A DNA stretch of 64,000 nucleotides from Spirochaetes bacterium GWB1_60_80 (lineage in GTDB: Bacteria; Spirochaetota; Spirochaetia; Treponematales; UBA12059): NCBI GenBank assembly GCA_001829185.1, contig MIAR01000011.1, positions 1 to 64,000 of the forward strand, given 5' to 3'. Both the position numbers and the translations under genes were made by a program. The first letter of the stretch is position 1; each line of letters opens with the position of its first letter. The notes below the pieces were generated by a model that saw only the letters and a list, made by a program, of their open reading frames with translations, searched no databases and had not been told where the DNA came from. Positions 8,192-16,444 of the stretch are shown one piece after another.

Positions 8192-8246
8192 TACCAGGCT
8201 TTTGAAGTGTTGAAAAGCCACATTCGCGTTTTTCAACACCCTATTA
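8192..8246 (-). mobile_element. mini form of the TA-flanked element, copy 5
   Basis: A 55 bp partial copy holding only the left hairpin (TGTTGAAAAGCC...TTTTTCAACA), with TA at both sides. It lies between the amylase stop and the ada start and is slightly diverged (CACATTCGCG in place of CGCATCCGCG). Confidence 0.75.
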
Positions 8247-8299
8247 CTTGTCGCGTTTCCGGTTGCCGACCAGGTGGCAATAGCGCTACACTCAGGCTC

Positions 8300-9358
8300 A
8301 TGGAACTACGAGACGAAGACGGCAGCCTCTACCAAGCGCTGCTGGAAAAGGACGCCCGTTACGACGGGTCGGTATATTACGCCATCAGCAGCACCGGCAT
8401 CTTTTGCCGACCGGTCTGCACGGCCCGCAAACCGAAACAAGCCAATGTCCGCTACTTCGGCAGCGCCCGCGAGGCCATCAACGCCGGCTTCCGCCCCTGC
8501 AAGTTGTGCGCGCCGCTCGACTTCCCGGACAATATTCCGCCGGCCTACCGCGACCTGCTGCACGAGGTGACCAGCCAGAACGGCCTGCGGCTGCGCGACC
8601 AGGACCTGCGCCAGCGCGGCCTGGAGCCGGCCAGCGTCCGGCGCTGGTTCCAGAAACGTTACGGCCTGACCTTCCAGGCCTTCGCGCGTTCCTTCCGCCT
8701 AGCCGGCGCCTTCGACGCCATCCGCTGCGGCAGCCGGGTGCTCGACGCCGCGCTGTCGGCCGGTTACGACAGCGCCAGCGGTTTTTCCGCCGCCGTCAAG
8801 GAGTCCACCGGGCAGGCGCCGTCCGTGGCCAGCACTGGCGCTGGCGCCATCTACCTCAGCCGCTTCGAGACGCCACTAGGTACCATGGTGGCTGGTGGCT
8901 GGCAGGAACGCCTCTGCCTGCTCGAATTCGCCGACCGGCGGGCCCTGGAAACCGAGTTGGCTGACCTGGAGCATCGCCTCCAGGCGCGCGTCATCCCCGG
9001 CTACACCCCACTTCACGCCACCGTCGAGCGCCAGTTGCTGGAATACTTCCGCCGCCAGCGACGGGACTTCGAGCTGCCGCTGGCCACGCCGGGTTCCCTC
9101 TTCCAGAACCAGGTCTGGCAGGAATTGCGCGCCATTCCCTATGGTCAGACCCGCAGCTATCGCGCCCAAGCCACGGCCCTCGGTCGGCCGCAAGCCGTCC
9201 GGGCGGTGGCCAGCGCCAACGGCCATAACCGCATCGCCATCGTGATCCCCTGCCACCGCGTCATCGGCAGCGATGGCAAACTGGTTGGCTACGCCGGCGG
9301 CCTACCCCGCAAGCAGGCTCTCCTGGAGCTGGAAGGCGCCCTACCCGCCCGGATCTGA
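8300..9358 (+). CDS. ada: Ada-type regulator/O6-methylguanine-DNA methyltransferase
   Basis: A 352-residue protein with full Ada architecture. The N-terminal Ada zinc domain (about 1-80) has four Cys (FCRPVC...CKLC) that accept methyl groups from phosphotriesters. An AraC-type helix-turn-helix region follows (about 85-175, VRRWFQKRYGLTFQAFARSFRL). The C-terminal Ogt domain (about 180-350) carries the active site PCHRVIG. Methylation would convert it into an activator of repair genes. The start is the ATG at 8300; no strong ribosome site is visible. A longer frame begins inside the upstream mini element (GTG at 8207) and is probably artefactual. Confidence 0.93.
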   Translation: MELRDEDGSLYQALLEKDARYDGSVYYAISSTGIFCRPVCTARKPKQANVRYFGSAREAINAGFRPCKLCAPLDFPDNIPPAYRDLLHEVTSQNGLRLRDQDLRQRGLEPASVRRWFQKRYGLTFQAFARSFRLAGAFDAIRCGSRVLDAALSAGYDSASGFSAAVKESTGQAPSVASTGAGAIYLSRFETPLGTMVAGGWQERLCLLEFADRRALETELADLEHRLQARVIPGYTPLHATVERQLLEYFRRQRRDFELPLATPGSLFQNQVWQELRAIPYGQTRSYRAQATALGRPQAVRAVASANGHNRIAIVIPCHRVIGSDGKLVGYAGGLPRKQALLELEGALPARI

Positions 9359-9496
9359 GCCAAGCCGCCGGGACGGGAATCGCCTGGCGTTGATTCAAGA
9401 CTTGTCAGATTCGATAAACCGTGCTTTGATGAATCCATCACCAAGCCGACCCGGCCGGACAGCGGCCCAGACCTCAACCGGCGCAGGAGACCACCC

Positions 9497-10069
9497 ATGA
9501 TCCCGGAAATCACCCAGGCCGCCAACCTGGTCGGCAGCAGCCTTACCCAAGCCTCGGATACTATCTCCGGCATCCTCCAGAAGATCGAACGCTGGAGCAA
9601 GCTGCGCAGCGAGACAGCCTCCACCATCCGCCTTTTGTATCTTGAAGTCTGCCGCGACATCGAGCTGCTGGCGGTGCTCAGCGACGCCCGTGGCGAAGCA
9701 ATCTCCTGGAACGACGGCCGCATCCAGTTTTTCGTGCGCAATTTCGACACCTCGGTAATGGAGATGGTGCTGCTCGGCACCGAAAAGGAAGAAGTCTACA
9801 AGAAGCTGTCCAACCGCGGCCGCATTACCGACAAAAACGACATTAAAGGCATCAAGGACCGCAACGTCCAGAAATACGAAAACGTGCTACAGGCCATCAA
9901 ATTCATCTATGTGAAGATGGACCTGTTGCGCAAGCTGACCATTGAACCGGGTGAAAACGAGTTATTGGTGAAGGTTAAGGTGATAGAGCGCATGAAAAAT
10001 ATCGAGACCCGCCTGCTGTTGGCCCGCAAAATCCTGGGCGACCTGGTTGAGAATAAAGCTCTGGCCTGA
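9497..10069 (+). CDS. unrecognised helical protein
   Basis: A 190-residue protein with a CAGGAGA ribosome site. No signal peptide or membrane span; charged and mostly helical, with Lys/Glu-rich C-terminal stretches (ENELLVKVKVIERMKNIETRLLLARKILGDL). The N-terminus (ITQAANLVGSSLTQASDTISGIL) is amphipathic. I recognise no family. A repeat element starts 22 bp after its stop codon. Confidence 0.6.
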   Translation: MIPEITQAANLVGSSLTQASDTISGILQKIERWSKLRSETASTIRLLYLEVCRDIELLAVLSDARGEAISWNDGRIQFFVRNFDTSVMEMVLLGTEKEEVYKKLSNRGRITDKNDIKGIKDRNVQKYENVLQAIKFIYVKMDLLRKLTIEPGENELLVKVKVIERMKNIETRLLLARKILGDLVENKALA

Positions 10070-10090
10070 GCGCCGGCCACGGCGAGCCCC

Positions 10091-10225
10091 TAGCAGGGTG
10101 TTGAAAAACGCGAATGCGGCTTTTCAACACTTCAAAAGCCGGTACAATTACGCAGCATAGCGCAAGCTATGCGAGGAATTGTTAAGGTTGTTGAGAAAGC
10201 AACCGGCTTTTTCAACAACCTGTTA
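10091..10225 (+). mobile_element. 135 bp TA-flanked element, copy 6
   Basis: A full copy between the unknown gene ending at 10069 and the PIN toxin gene. Its right-hand TA plus the next base forms the TAA stop codon of the toxin gene on the minus strand. One base of the left hairpin loop differs (GCGAATGCGG). Confidence 0.92.
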
Positions 10226-10651
10226 GAACAGCAGCTGGACGCGCACCCCGGGAAAACGCAGAAAGTCACGGTCACCGGTAACCAGGCTGGCATCGTTTTC
10301 CAGGGCCAGGGCCGCCAAATGGGCGTCCGTTACCAAATTCCCGCCGGTACCAAGGACTAAAAGCAGATGCCGCAGGATACCGGCGTGCGCCTTGCCGGGA
10401 TTGAGCGGCACCACCGCCGGATGCTCGCGCAGGTGATCCAGCCAGGCGCAGGCCTGGTCGACTGGCAAGGGCTGGGGAAAGACCCTGGCCGAGGTAGACA
10501 ATCGCAAAAAACCAAGGTGGACCACCCAGGCCAGACCGAGTTCGTCGCTAGCCTCGTTGAGGCTGGACTCCAACCAAGCCTTGGCCGCCTCGTGGCGGGC
10601 CGACGTGGCATCCATGGCATAGAGCAAAATATTCAAATCGGGAATAGTCAT
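10223..10651 (-). CDS. PIN-domain ribonuclease, VapC-like toxin
   Basis: A 142-residue PIN domain. The acidic residues expected for Mg-dependent RNase activity are visible: Asp in IPDLNILLYA near the start, Glu/Asp in the middle, and the C-terminal pair in LVTDAHLAALA and LVTGDRDFLRFPGV. VapC toxins cleave specific RNAs until bound by their antitoxin. The ATG overlaps the stop of the upstream small gene by four bases (ATGA), typical of toxin-antitoxin operons. Its TAA stop comes from an inserted element, so the natural C-terminus may have been trimmed or kept exactly. Confidence 0.85.
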   Translation of the reverse strand: MTIPDLNILLYAMDATSARHEAAKAWLESSLNEASDELGLAWVVHLGFLRLSTSARVFPQPLPVDQACAWLDHLREHPAVVPLNPGKAHAGILRHLLLVLGTGGNLVTDAHLAALALENDASLVTGDRDFLRFPGVRVQLLF

Positions 10652-10908
10652 TTGCGCAGGCTCATTTTTTCGGCGACGGCGTCAGCCTCCAGCTGGTCAA
10701 TCAGATCCCAGGCCTTGCCATAATCAACCCGGGCTGGACCAAGGTCATGCACCGGGCAGACCCACTGTTCAACGGCCGGCGGTTTTGGCCGCTCCAGGCC
10801 AGCCAGGATGATCTTGTTCAGCACTTCCTTAATGGAGCTGCGCTCGGCCATTGCTAATTGCTGCACGCGAGTCATCAAGGCATCATTCAAATCACAAGTA
10901 GTTCTCAT
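10648..10908 (-). CDS. probable antitoxin partner of PIN toxin
   Basis: An 86-residue protein taken from the internal ATG (MRTTCDLND). The N-terminal third, RTTCDLNDALMTRVQQLAMAERSSIKEVLNKII, resembles ribbon-helix-helix DNA-binding antitoxins (VapB type). The C-terminal part is acidic with VEQWVCPVHDLGPARVDYGKAWDLIDQLE and would wrap the toxin. The gene comes first and overlaps the toxin gene by four bases. The AT-rich stretch just upstream (10909-10972) probably holds the autoregulated promoter. Confidence 0.75.
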   Translation of the reverse strand: MRTTCDLNDALMTRVQQLAMAERSSIKEVLNKIILAGLERPKPPAVEQWVCPVHDLGPARVDYGKAWDLIDQLEADAVAEKMSLRK

Positions 10909-10974
10909 AGAGACATAATACTGCCGATTATTGAAAACGTCAATACACATTTAATATTAAAATATTTTATGCGA

Positions 10975-12183
10975 TTATGCGCTTGAACCCATTCGAGTTT
11001 TGCGCCGTAACGACAACCGAGCCAAGCCGCCGGTCAGCGCCAGTACGCCGGAGGTGACAAAGAAGACCGCCGGATAGCCGGCTAGCGTGGCGACAGTAGC
11101 CCCCACCGCCGGCCCTAAGGCCATGCCGGCGCTGGAAATGGATGCCGACAGGCCATAGGTCGAGCCTTGCTTGTCCTTGCTGCACAAAGTGGCGATGAGG
11201 GCATTAATGCTGGGCATGGTGCCGCCCAGGAAAAAGCCCGACCCGAAACGCAGCAACAGCAACTGCCATGGCGCGGTCGCCAAGCCCTGCGGCAGGTAAA
11301 AAATGAAAGCGCCGGTCAGACACAGCACCAGCGTGCGGCCATAGCCGATCCGACCGGAGGACTTGCCGATGAAGCCAGCCGCCAGCGCGCCGGACAAGGC
11401 CCCCACCCCTTGGATAAGCCCCGACACCAGCCCCAGGGAGCGCGAGTCGCCGGCCAACTGGCGCACAAACAGGGTGAGCATCGATCCGACCACCGAGTTG
11501 GCGAACTGAACCGCAAAAATGGCGCCCATCAGCGGCAGAAGTGCCGGGATGCGGAACAAGGGTGAAAAATCCGGTATCGCGTTTTTAAGGAAGCTGGCGG
11601 TACGCGGCTTGGGCGTAAAATCCTCTTTGACGAAACGCAGGATAATGAAAGCGGCCAGAGCCAAGAGGCAGCTGGTAATGAGGAAGTTGGCGCGCGAACC
11701 GGCGACGAAGTGAATGCTGCCGCCTAGCAGCGGCCCAAGCGAATTACCCAAGTACACGGCCATCTGCATCAACCCTAAGCGGTAGCCGATCTCGGCGGCC
11801 GGGACGGTGGCGGCGGTCAGGACGGTAGCGGCGGCCACTGTCCCGGTTATCATGCCCTGCATGGTACGCAGCGCCAGGATCTGCCAGGGGGCTTGTACGA
11901 AGGTCATCAGGCCGACCAGAACGGTGCCGCCGATCATGGCCCGCAGCAGCATCAATTTGCGGCCGTAGCTATCGGCCAGCGCGCCCCAGATAGGCGCAAA
12001 AATGGCCATCGACAGCGAGGCGCCGACATTGACGAAGCCGGTCCAGAGGTTCAGCGCCGCCGTCTGGGTAACGCCCAGTTCCTTGATGAACAACGGGATG
12101 ATCGGGTTGCTGGTGGCAAAGCCGGCGATAGCGATGAACTCGGCTATCCACATGGCGATGAAGGAACGTTTCCAGGTGGGCAT
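10975..12183 (-). CDS. MFS drug-type efflux transporter
   Basis: A 402-residue membrane protein with about 12 hydrophobic segments. The loop 2-3 signature GALADSYGRKLMLL and the motif-C-like YRLGLMQMAVYLGNSLGPLLGG in segment 5 mark an H+-coupled drug antiporter-type (DHA1) member. The substrate cannot be told. Neighbours are a toxin-antitoxin pair and a cyclase gene, and neither suggests a pathway. Confidence 0.85.
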   Translation of the reverse strand: MPTWKRSFIAMWIAEFIAIAGFATSNPIIPLFIKELGVTQTAALNLWTGFVNVGASLSMAIFAPIWGALADSYGRKLMLLRAMIGGTVLVGLMTFVQAPWQILALRTMQGMITGTVAAATVLTAATVPAAEIGYRLGLMQMAVYLGNSLGPLLGGSIHFVAGSRANFLITSCLLALAAFIILRFVKEDFTPKPRTASFLKNAIPDFSPLFRIPALLPLMGAIFAVQFANSVVGSMLTLFVRQLAGDSRSLGLVSGLIQGVGALSGALAAGFIGKSSGRIGYGRTLVLCLTGAFIFYLPQGLATAPWQLLLLRFGSGFFLGGTMPSINALIATLCSKDKQGSTYGLSASISSAGMALGPAVGATVATLAGYPAVFFVTSGVLALTGGLARLSLRRKTRMGSSA

Positions 12184-12226
12184 GCCGCCATACTACACGC
12201 CGGCGCCGCAGCGCGGCAAGCTGGCT

Positions 12227-12258
12227 GGCCAGGTTACTGACCGGCCAGTAACTTGGCC
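12227..12258. terminator. strong hairpin between cyclase and MFS genes
   Basis: A 13 bp stem with one mismatch (GGCCAGGTTACTG and CAGTAACTTGGCC) around a 6-base loop. It lies just past the cyclase stop codon and before the MFS start on the minus strand. There is no T run, so it may serve as an mRNA 3' stabiliser or a Rho-dependent stop. Confidence 0.45.
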
Positions 12259-12263
12259 CACCG

Positions 12264-15200
12264 TCAGGCCCGGGCGATGCGTCCGAACACCGATAAGCCC
12301 AGCAGGCGCTCGCGCACCGCGTCGTCGCGGCAGGCTAGGAGCTCGTCGTCCAGCAACCGCTTAGCCTCGGCGATGTACTCGTCGCGCTCGTCCTGGCGCA
12401 GGTAGTCGCCGCAGCTATAGCCTTCCGGCGAGCACTCCATCAACAGCCAGGCGAAGTAATAATAACGGGCTTCGGTCTTGCGCTCGCGGTAAATCGGAGC
12501 GGCGGCCAGCTGGCAGGCGTCGGCCACGAAAAAGCCGAAGCCGTCCGTCTCGCCGTCTAGTAGGCAAATCTCGGCCAGGCTAATCTGGCATTCAAACATG
12601 GCGGCGTAATGGCGGGAGCGCAGGCTGGCCTCCAAGCCATCGACGTAGCGCTCGCGAGCCTCCTGGCGGTCGCCAGCCAGTAGACGCGCCCAGCCTAACT
12701 CGGCGGCCGCGCCGGCCCGTTCCTCGTCGCCCCGTAACTGGGCCAAATGGTACTCGGCGCTGGCGAAGGACTTGGCCGCCTCGGCGCTGTTGCCGGCCAG
12801 ACGCCAGGCCAGGGCCAGGGCGGCGTGGTAAAGACAGTTGGCTTGCCCATCCAAGCCGCAGTAAGCGCGCTCGACGGCGTCCACTGCCAGTGGCTCGTCG
12901 AATTGAAAGTTACGCAGGCTGGCGCTAACCAGCTTGGCGCGGTACTGGTACACCATATCGGCGTCGCCGCGCTGCTGGGCCTGCTTGAGCAGCGCCTGGA
13001 AAGCACTGCAGGCTTCGCGGTGGTTACCCTTCAGCCGGTGGTAGTCGGCCAGGGCAGTGGCAGCCAGGCCGGCGGCGTACTCATCATCGAGCGGTAAGCC
13101 GTCCAAGGCAGAGCGGGCGCGGTCGAAGCGCCCGATAGCCAGGAAGCACAGCGCCAGGAAGAAGCGGGCGTTGGCGGCCGCCCGCCGGTTGCCGGCCCCC
13201 TCGTAGGCGTCGAGCGCCTTGCTGCCGTAAAGGATGGCCGAGCGGTAGTCCAGGCTCATATAGTAAGTGGTCATCAGGAGGTGGTAGCAGCGCGCCAAGT
13301 AAAATGGCTTGCGAGCCCGCAGGGCCAGGTGGTACATGGCATGCACGATCGGCGCCAATCCCTCGTAGACCTTGTTGTTGTAATTGGTGGCGTATTTAAT
13401 GAAGTGCAGCTCGATCAGTTCCCCCAGCTTGCTCTGCGGGCAGTGATCGATCAGTTTCTGGATATGACCCAGGCTTTCCAGCGGCAGGTGGGGTCTTTCC
13501 TCCACTAGGTAGTCGCGGGCGGCCTGCCAGGATTCTGACTCCGCCAGGTGATAAAACAATTCGGCCGGCCGATCCTGCCCCTCTCCGCGCAAATGCTCGG
13601 CCGCCAAAGCGTGCAGGATGCGGCGGTTGCGCAGCAGCAGCGACGACAAGATGGCCTCGCGCACGATGGTATGCTTGAAGGCCCAGCGGCCGTCGCCGGC
13701 CCGCGCTAGGATGCGCTCGTCTACCAAGCGATCCAGGCAGGCGGACATATCGGCGCAGCACTCCAGGTCCGGGCAGGCGTCGTTCTCTCCCTTGCCGTGC
13801 AGGGCCAGCGCCATGGCCTGCTCGAATGGATAGCGCAGAATGGACAAGCGCCGGGCCATGTCGCGGCCCACCGTATCCAGACGCTCCAACGCCGCCAGAA
13901 TGGTGGTCTGGATGCTCTCCGGCAGGTGGCCGATGTTGCCGTCTTGGCGGGCCAGTTTGACGTACTCCTCGATGAACAGCGGATAGCCCTGGGCGCGCTC
14001 GACGATAAGCTCCAGCGAAGCCTCGTCCAGCCCGCCGCTATCCAAAGCCCGCGCCAGGGCCAGCGAATCGTCGTGTCCCAGCGGCTCCAACGCCAACTCG
14101 ACCTGGACGTCGAAGACAACGGCCGCGGCGGCAGCCCGGGCGCGGTCGCACAGCACCACGAAGGGCCGACTACGGGCACTGCCCCGGTAGCCGCGGAAAA
14201 ACTCCAGGCTTTTAGCGTCCATCAGGCGGGCGTTGTCCACGAAAACGACGTCCGGGTAGGCGTCGCCATCGGAGGCCAGGATAGCGTCGAACAGGCTACC
14301 CAGCGCGCCCAGAAAGCGGCTGTCGGCCGTCGGGCGATCGGCTGGACTGAACAGGCCCCAGCAATCGCGCCGGGCCTCGTCAGCCAAGTCGACGCGGTTG
14401 GCCAAGGCGCCGGAATACTCCTCGAAGCTGGCGTCGGGTTTGATGTCCAGGAAGTCGGTTACGGCGTTGAGGGCAGCCGCATACTCGAAGGTGCCGCACA
14501 GCGACGGGTTGATGGTCAGGAAGGTAGCCTGAAAATCGGGAAAGCCTTTCAGTCGCGCCCAAAACTCGGCCACCAGCCGGGTCTTGCCGATACCGCCGTC
14601 GCCCAGCACGTAGACGCCGCCGTACTGGCCGCGCATGTGCTTGATATATTCGCCGGTCAGGGTTTCCAGCGGCTGCTTGCGGTCGATGAACGGCGTGTCG
14701 TAGTCGAAAATGGCCTTGCGCCGCGACAAGGCTTGCCAGGCTAGCACCCGCTCCTCTTTGCCCTTGAGGGTCAGCTCTTGCGGATCGGAAAAGACGAACT
14801 GCTTGGCGCAGGCCTCGCGGGTAGAGCCCGACACCAGGATGCCGTTGACTGGCGCGGCCACCTGCAGCCGGGAAGCCACCGCCAGGGTATGGCCGGTAAC
14901 CACGCCGAACTCGCCGCGCCGCCCGGTGGTCACCAGGCCGGTGTGGATGCCGGTGCGGAACGACAGGCCTGATGGCCCGACATCAGGCCCACCCTCGGGC
15001 AGTCCGCCGGAGGGACGACGCAGGGCGGCGATAAACTCCAGGGCGCAGTCGATGGCCCGGGCCGGATCGTCCTCGTGCAGCTCGGCGGCGCCGAACACCG
15101 CCACCAGGGCGTCGCCGATGTACTTCTCGACCGAGCCGCCATGCCGCCGGATGATGGCCTCGAACCGGGTAAAGACCCGCCCCATCAGTTGGTCCATCTC

Positions 15201-15338
15201 TTCGGGGTCGCTCTTTTCCGACAAGGCGGTGAAGCCCTTCATATCCGAAAAAAGCACCGTGACGGTGCGCCGCTCGCCGTCCTTGAGCACTGAGCCGAAC
15301 TCGGAAGCTGGCTCGAGGACATCGTCCATGTCAGCCAT
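12264..15338 (-). CDS. class III cyclase-ATPase-TPR signalling protein
   Basis: A 1024-residue multidomain regulator. Residues about 20-200 form a class III adenylyl/guanylyl cyclase domain with both metal-binding Asp motifs (VLFSDMKGFT and EKYIGDALVAVFG). An AAA/STAND-like ATPase follows with P-loop LGDGGIGKTR (about 246) and Walker B VVFVDNARLMD. The second half (about 530-1000) is alpha-helical with TPR-like repeats (for example RRAAANARFFLALCFLAIGRFDRARSAL). Such proteins are thought to couple ligand sensing and ATP binding to cyclic nucleotide output. The Walker B carries DN rather than DD/DE, so ATP hydrolysis may be weak. Confidence 0.88.
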   Translation of the reverse strand: MADMDDVLEPASEFGSVLKDGERRTVTVLFSDMKGFTALSEKSDPEEMDQLMGRVFTRFEAIIRRHGGSVEKYIGDALVAVFGAAELHEDDPARAIDCALEFIAALRRPSGGLPEGGPDVGPSGLSFRTGIHTGLVTTGRRGEFGVVTGHTLAVASRLQVAAPVNGILVSGSTREACAKQFVFSDPQELTLKGKEERVLAWQALSRRKAIFDYDTPFIDRKQPLETLTGEYIKHMRGQYGGVYVLGDGGIGKTRLVAEFWARLKGFPDFQATFLTINPSLCGTFEYAAALNAVTDFLDIKPDASFEEYSGALANRVDLADEARRDCWGLFSPADRPTADSRFLGALGSLFDAILASDGDAYPDVVFVDNARLMDAKSLEFFRGYRGSARSRPFVVLCDRARAAAAAVVFDVQVELALEPLGHDDSLALARALDSGGLDEASLELIVERAQGYPLFIEEYVKLARQDGNIGHLPESIQTTILAALERLDTVGRDMARRLSILRYPFEQAMALALHGKGENDACPDLECCADMSACLDRLVDERILARAGDGRWAFKHTIVREAILSSLLLRNRRILHALAAEHLRGEGQDRPAELFYHLAESESWQAARDYLVEERPHLPLESLGHIQKLIDHCPQSKLGELIELHFIKYATNYNNKVYEGLAPIVHAMYHLALRARKPFYLARCYHLLMTTYYMSLDYRSAILYGSKALDAYEGAGNRRAAANARFFLALCFLAIGRFDRARSALDGLPLDDEYAAGLAATALADYHRLKGNHREACSAFQALLKQAQQRGDADMVYQYRAKLVSASLRNFQFDEPLAVDAVERAYCGLDGQANCLYHAALALAWRLAGNSAEAAKSFASAEYHLAQLRGDEERAGAAAELGWARLLAGDRQEARERYVDGLEASLRSRHYAAMFECQISLAEICLLDGETDGFGFFVADACQLAAAPIYRERKTEARYYYFAWLLMECSPEGYSCGDYLRQDERDEYIAEAKRLLDDELLACRDDAVRERLLGLSVFGRIARA

Positions 15339-15412
15339 GTGGTGGTTCCATAGCTCTCATTCTTGGCCGCCGACCGGGCTTTGTCAACCTGGCGGCGGCG
15401 CGTCGGTTTGAC

Positions 15413-16231
15413 TCAATCCTCGGCCTTCGGATACAACCAGGTGGCGAATTCCAGATAGCCCAGACGGCGGGCAATGCCGATGGAAGCCGGCCGGGTGTTC
15501 TCGGCCCGGATCTGGGGAATGCGGCCACGCTCCAGCAACTGCCGGGTTAGCAGAGCGGCGGCTAGGCTACCGTAACCGTGACCACGCTCGGCTGGCAGGG
15601 TCACGTAGCCGATGTCCCAAACCGGTCCGTCGCTGGCCTCATCGTCGTCGTCATCGTCGTCGTCGTCGTCATCGTCGTCGAAGGCATAAGCACTGGCTTT
15701 GGCTAATAGCCGGCCGTCGCGCAGGCAACCGACCACCAGGTCGTGATCCAATTCCACATAGCCGGCTTCCAAGTCGGCTGCCGGGCAGGCCGCGTCCAAG
15801 GCGTCAAAAGCGGCCGCGTCGGCCGCCGTCAAGGTGCGCAACTCGATGCCGACCGCCAATTCCGGCAGCCGGAAGCCGGTGGCGCTAGTATAGAACAGAT
15901 GGTCGACCGTCATTTCCATGCCGGTCATGGCCGCTAGCCAAGCCTGCAGGCCGACCAAACTCTGCGCTGCCGCCTGAACGGCCGTCGTGTAGGCATCGAA
16001 CAGACTGCCATTCAGCACCGCACAGTCGGCGGCCGCGCCAGCCGGGCTGGTCACACCGGCCAACAAGTCACACAGGTGTTCGTCAGCCAGGCGGCGGCGG
16101 TAAACGGTAAAGCCGTCGGAACCGGAACGGCCGCTGGCCAGGTCGGCGTCCAACTTGGTCAGCCAGAAAGCCATCATATCAAAATGCTCATAGGCGTAGA
16201 AATCTTTTCCCGCCCTCGGATTGTCTGTCAT
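15413..16231 (-). CDS. GNAT-type acetyltransferase with poly-Asp insert
   Basis: A 272-residue protein with an AGGAGGAAA ribosome site. The C-terminal half (about 135-270) has the GNAT fold, with the acetyl-CoA loop LPAERGHGYGSLAAALL and the end ENTRPASIGIARRLGYLEFATWLYP. Between beta strands, after LAKASAYAF, lies an uninterrupted run of 13 Asp. The N-terminal half is a helical region without clear relatives. The acceptor is unknown. The overall layout resembles GNAT proteins that acetylate small molecules, but this is not provable from sequence. Confidence 0.8.
   Translation of the reverse strand: MTDNPRAGKDFYAYEHFDMMAFWLTKLDADLASGRSGSDGFTVYRRRLADEHLCDLLAGVTSPAGAAADCAVLNGSLFDAYTTAVQAAAQSLVGLQAWLAAMTGMEMTVDHLFYTSATGFRLPELAVGIELRTLTAADAAAFDALDAACPAADLEAGYVELDHDLVVGCLRDGRLLAKASAYAFDDDDDDDDDDDDDEASDGPVWDIGYVTLPAERGHGYGSLAAALLTRQLLERGRIPQIRAENTRPASIGIARRLGYLEFATWLYPKAED
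15641..15679. repeat. GAC/GAT trinucleotide tract (13 Asp codons)
   Basis: Thirteen consecutive Asp codons in the GNAT gene, written on the plus strand as GTC and ATC triplets. Slippage would change the Asp count without shifting frame. Confidence 0.9.
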
Positions 16232-16330
16232 TATTATTTCCTCCTGCCAAGCCGCCGCCCTGGGTCAGCCTACCCCGCTACCATAACCTAGTGCCAGCCG
16301 GCCGGCAAGGGAAGATTCGGGTAAACCCTG

Positions 16331-16362
16331 AAAAAACCGCCGCCCCAGGCGGGACGGCGGCG
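16331..16362 (-). terminator. Rho-independent terminator of the Big-2 lipoprotein gene
   Basis: On the minus strand the stem CGCCGCCGTCCC / GGGGCGGCGG is followed by TTTTTT. It is about 80 bp beyond the lipoprotein stop. The same terminator type, with the same flanking TTGTCAACAGA, recurs after gcvPB at 18190. Confidence 0.75.
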
Positions 16363-16444
16363 TACCTTGTCAACAGAGCAGAATATCAGGCGGAAGCTAA
16401 GCCTCAGTAGCAAAGCCCTGTATTACGGGGCCTTGGCCGACTTT

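Noticed and set aside
8207-8299. N-terminal extension of Ada starting in the mini element
   Set aside because: The extra 31 residues derive from repeat and intergenic sequence; the ATG at 8300 matches the family start.
13797-14744. Long plus-strand frame inside the cyclase gene
   Set aside because: Antisense shadow; the minus-strand protein has clear catalytic motifs.
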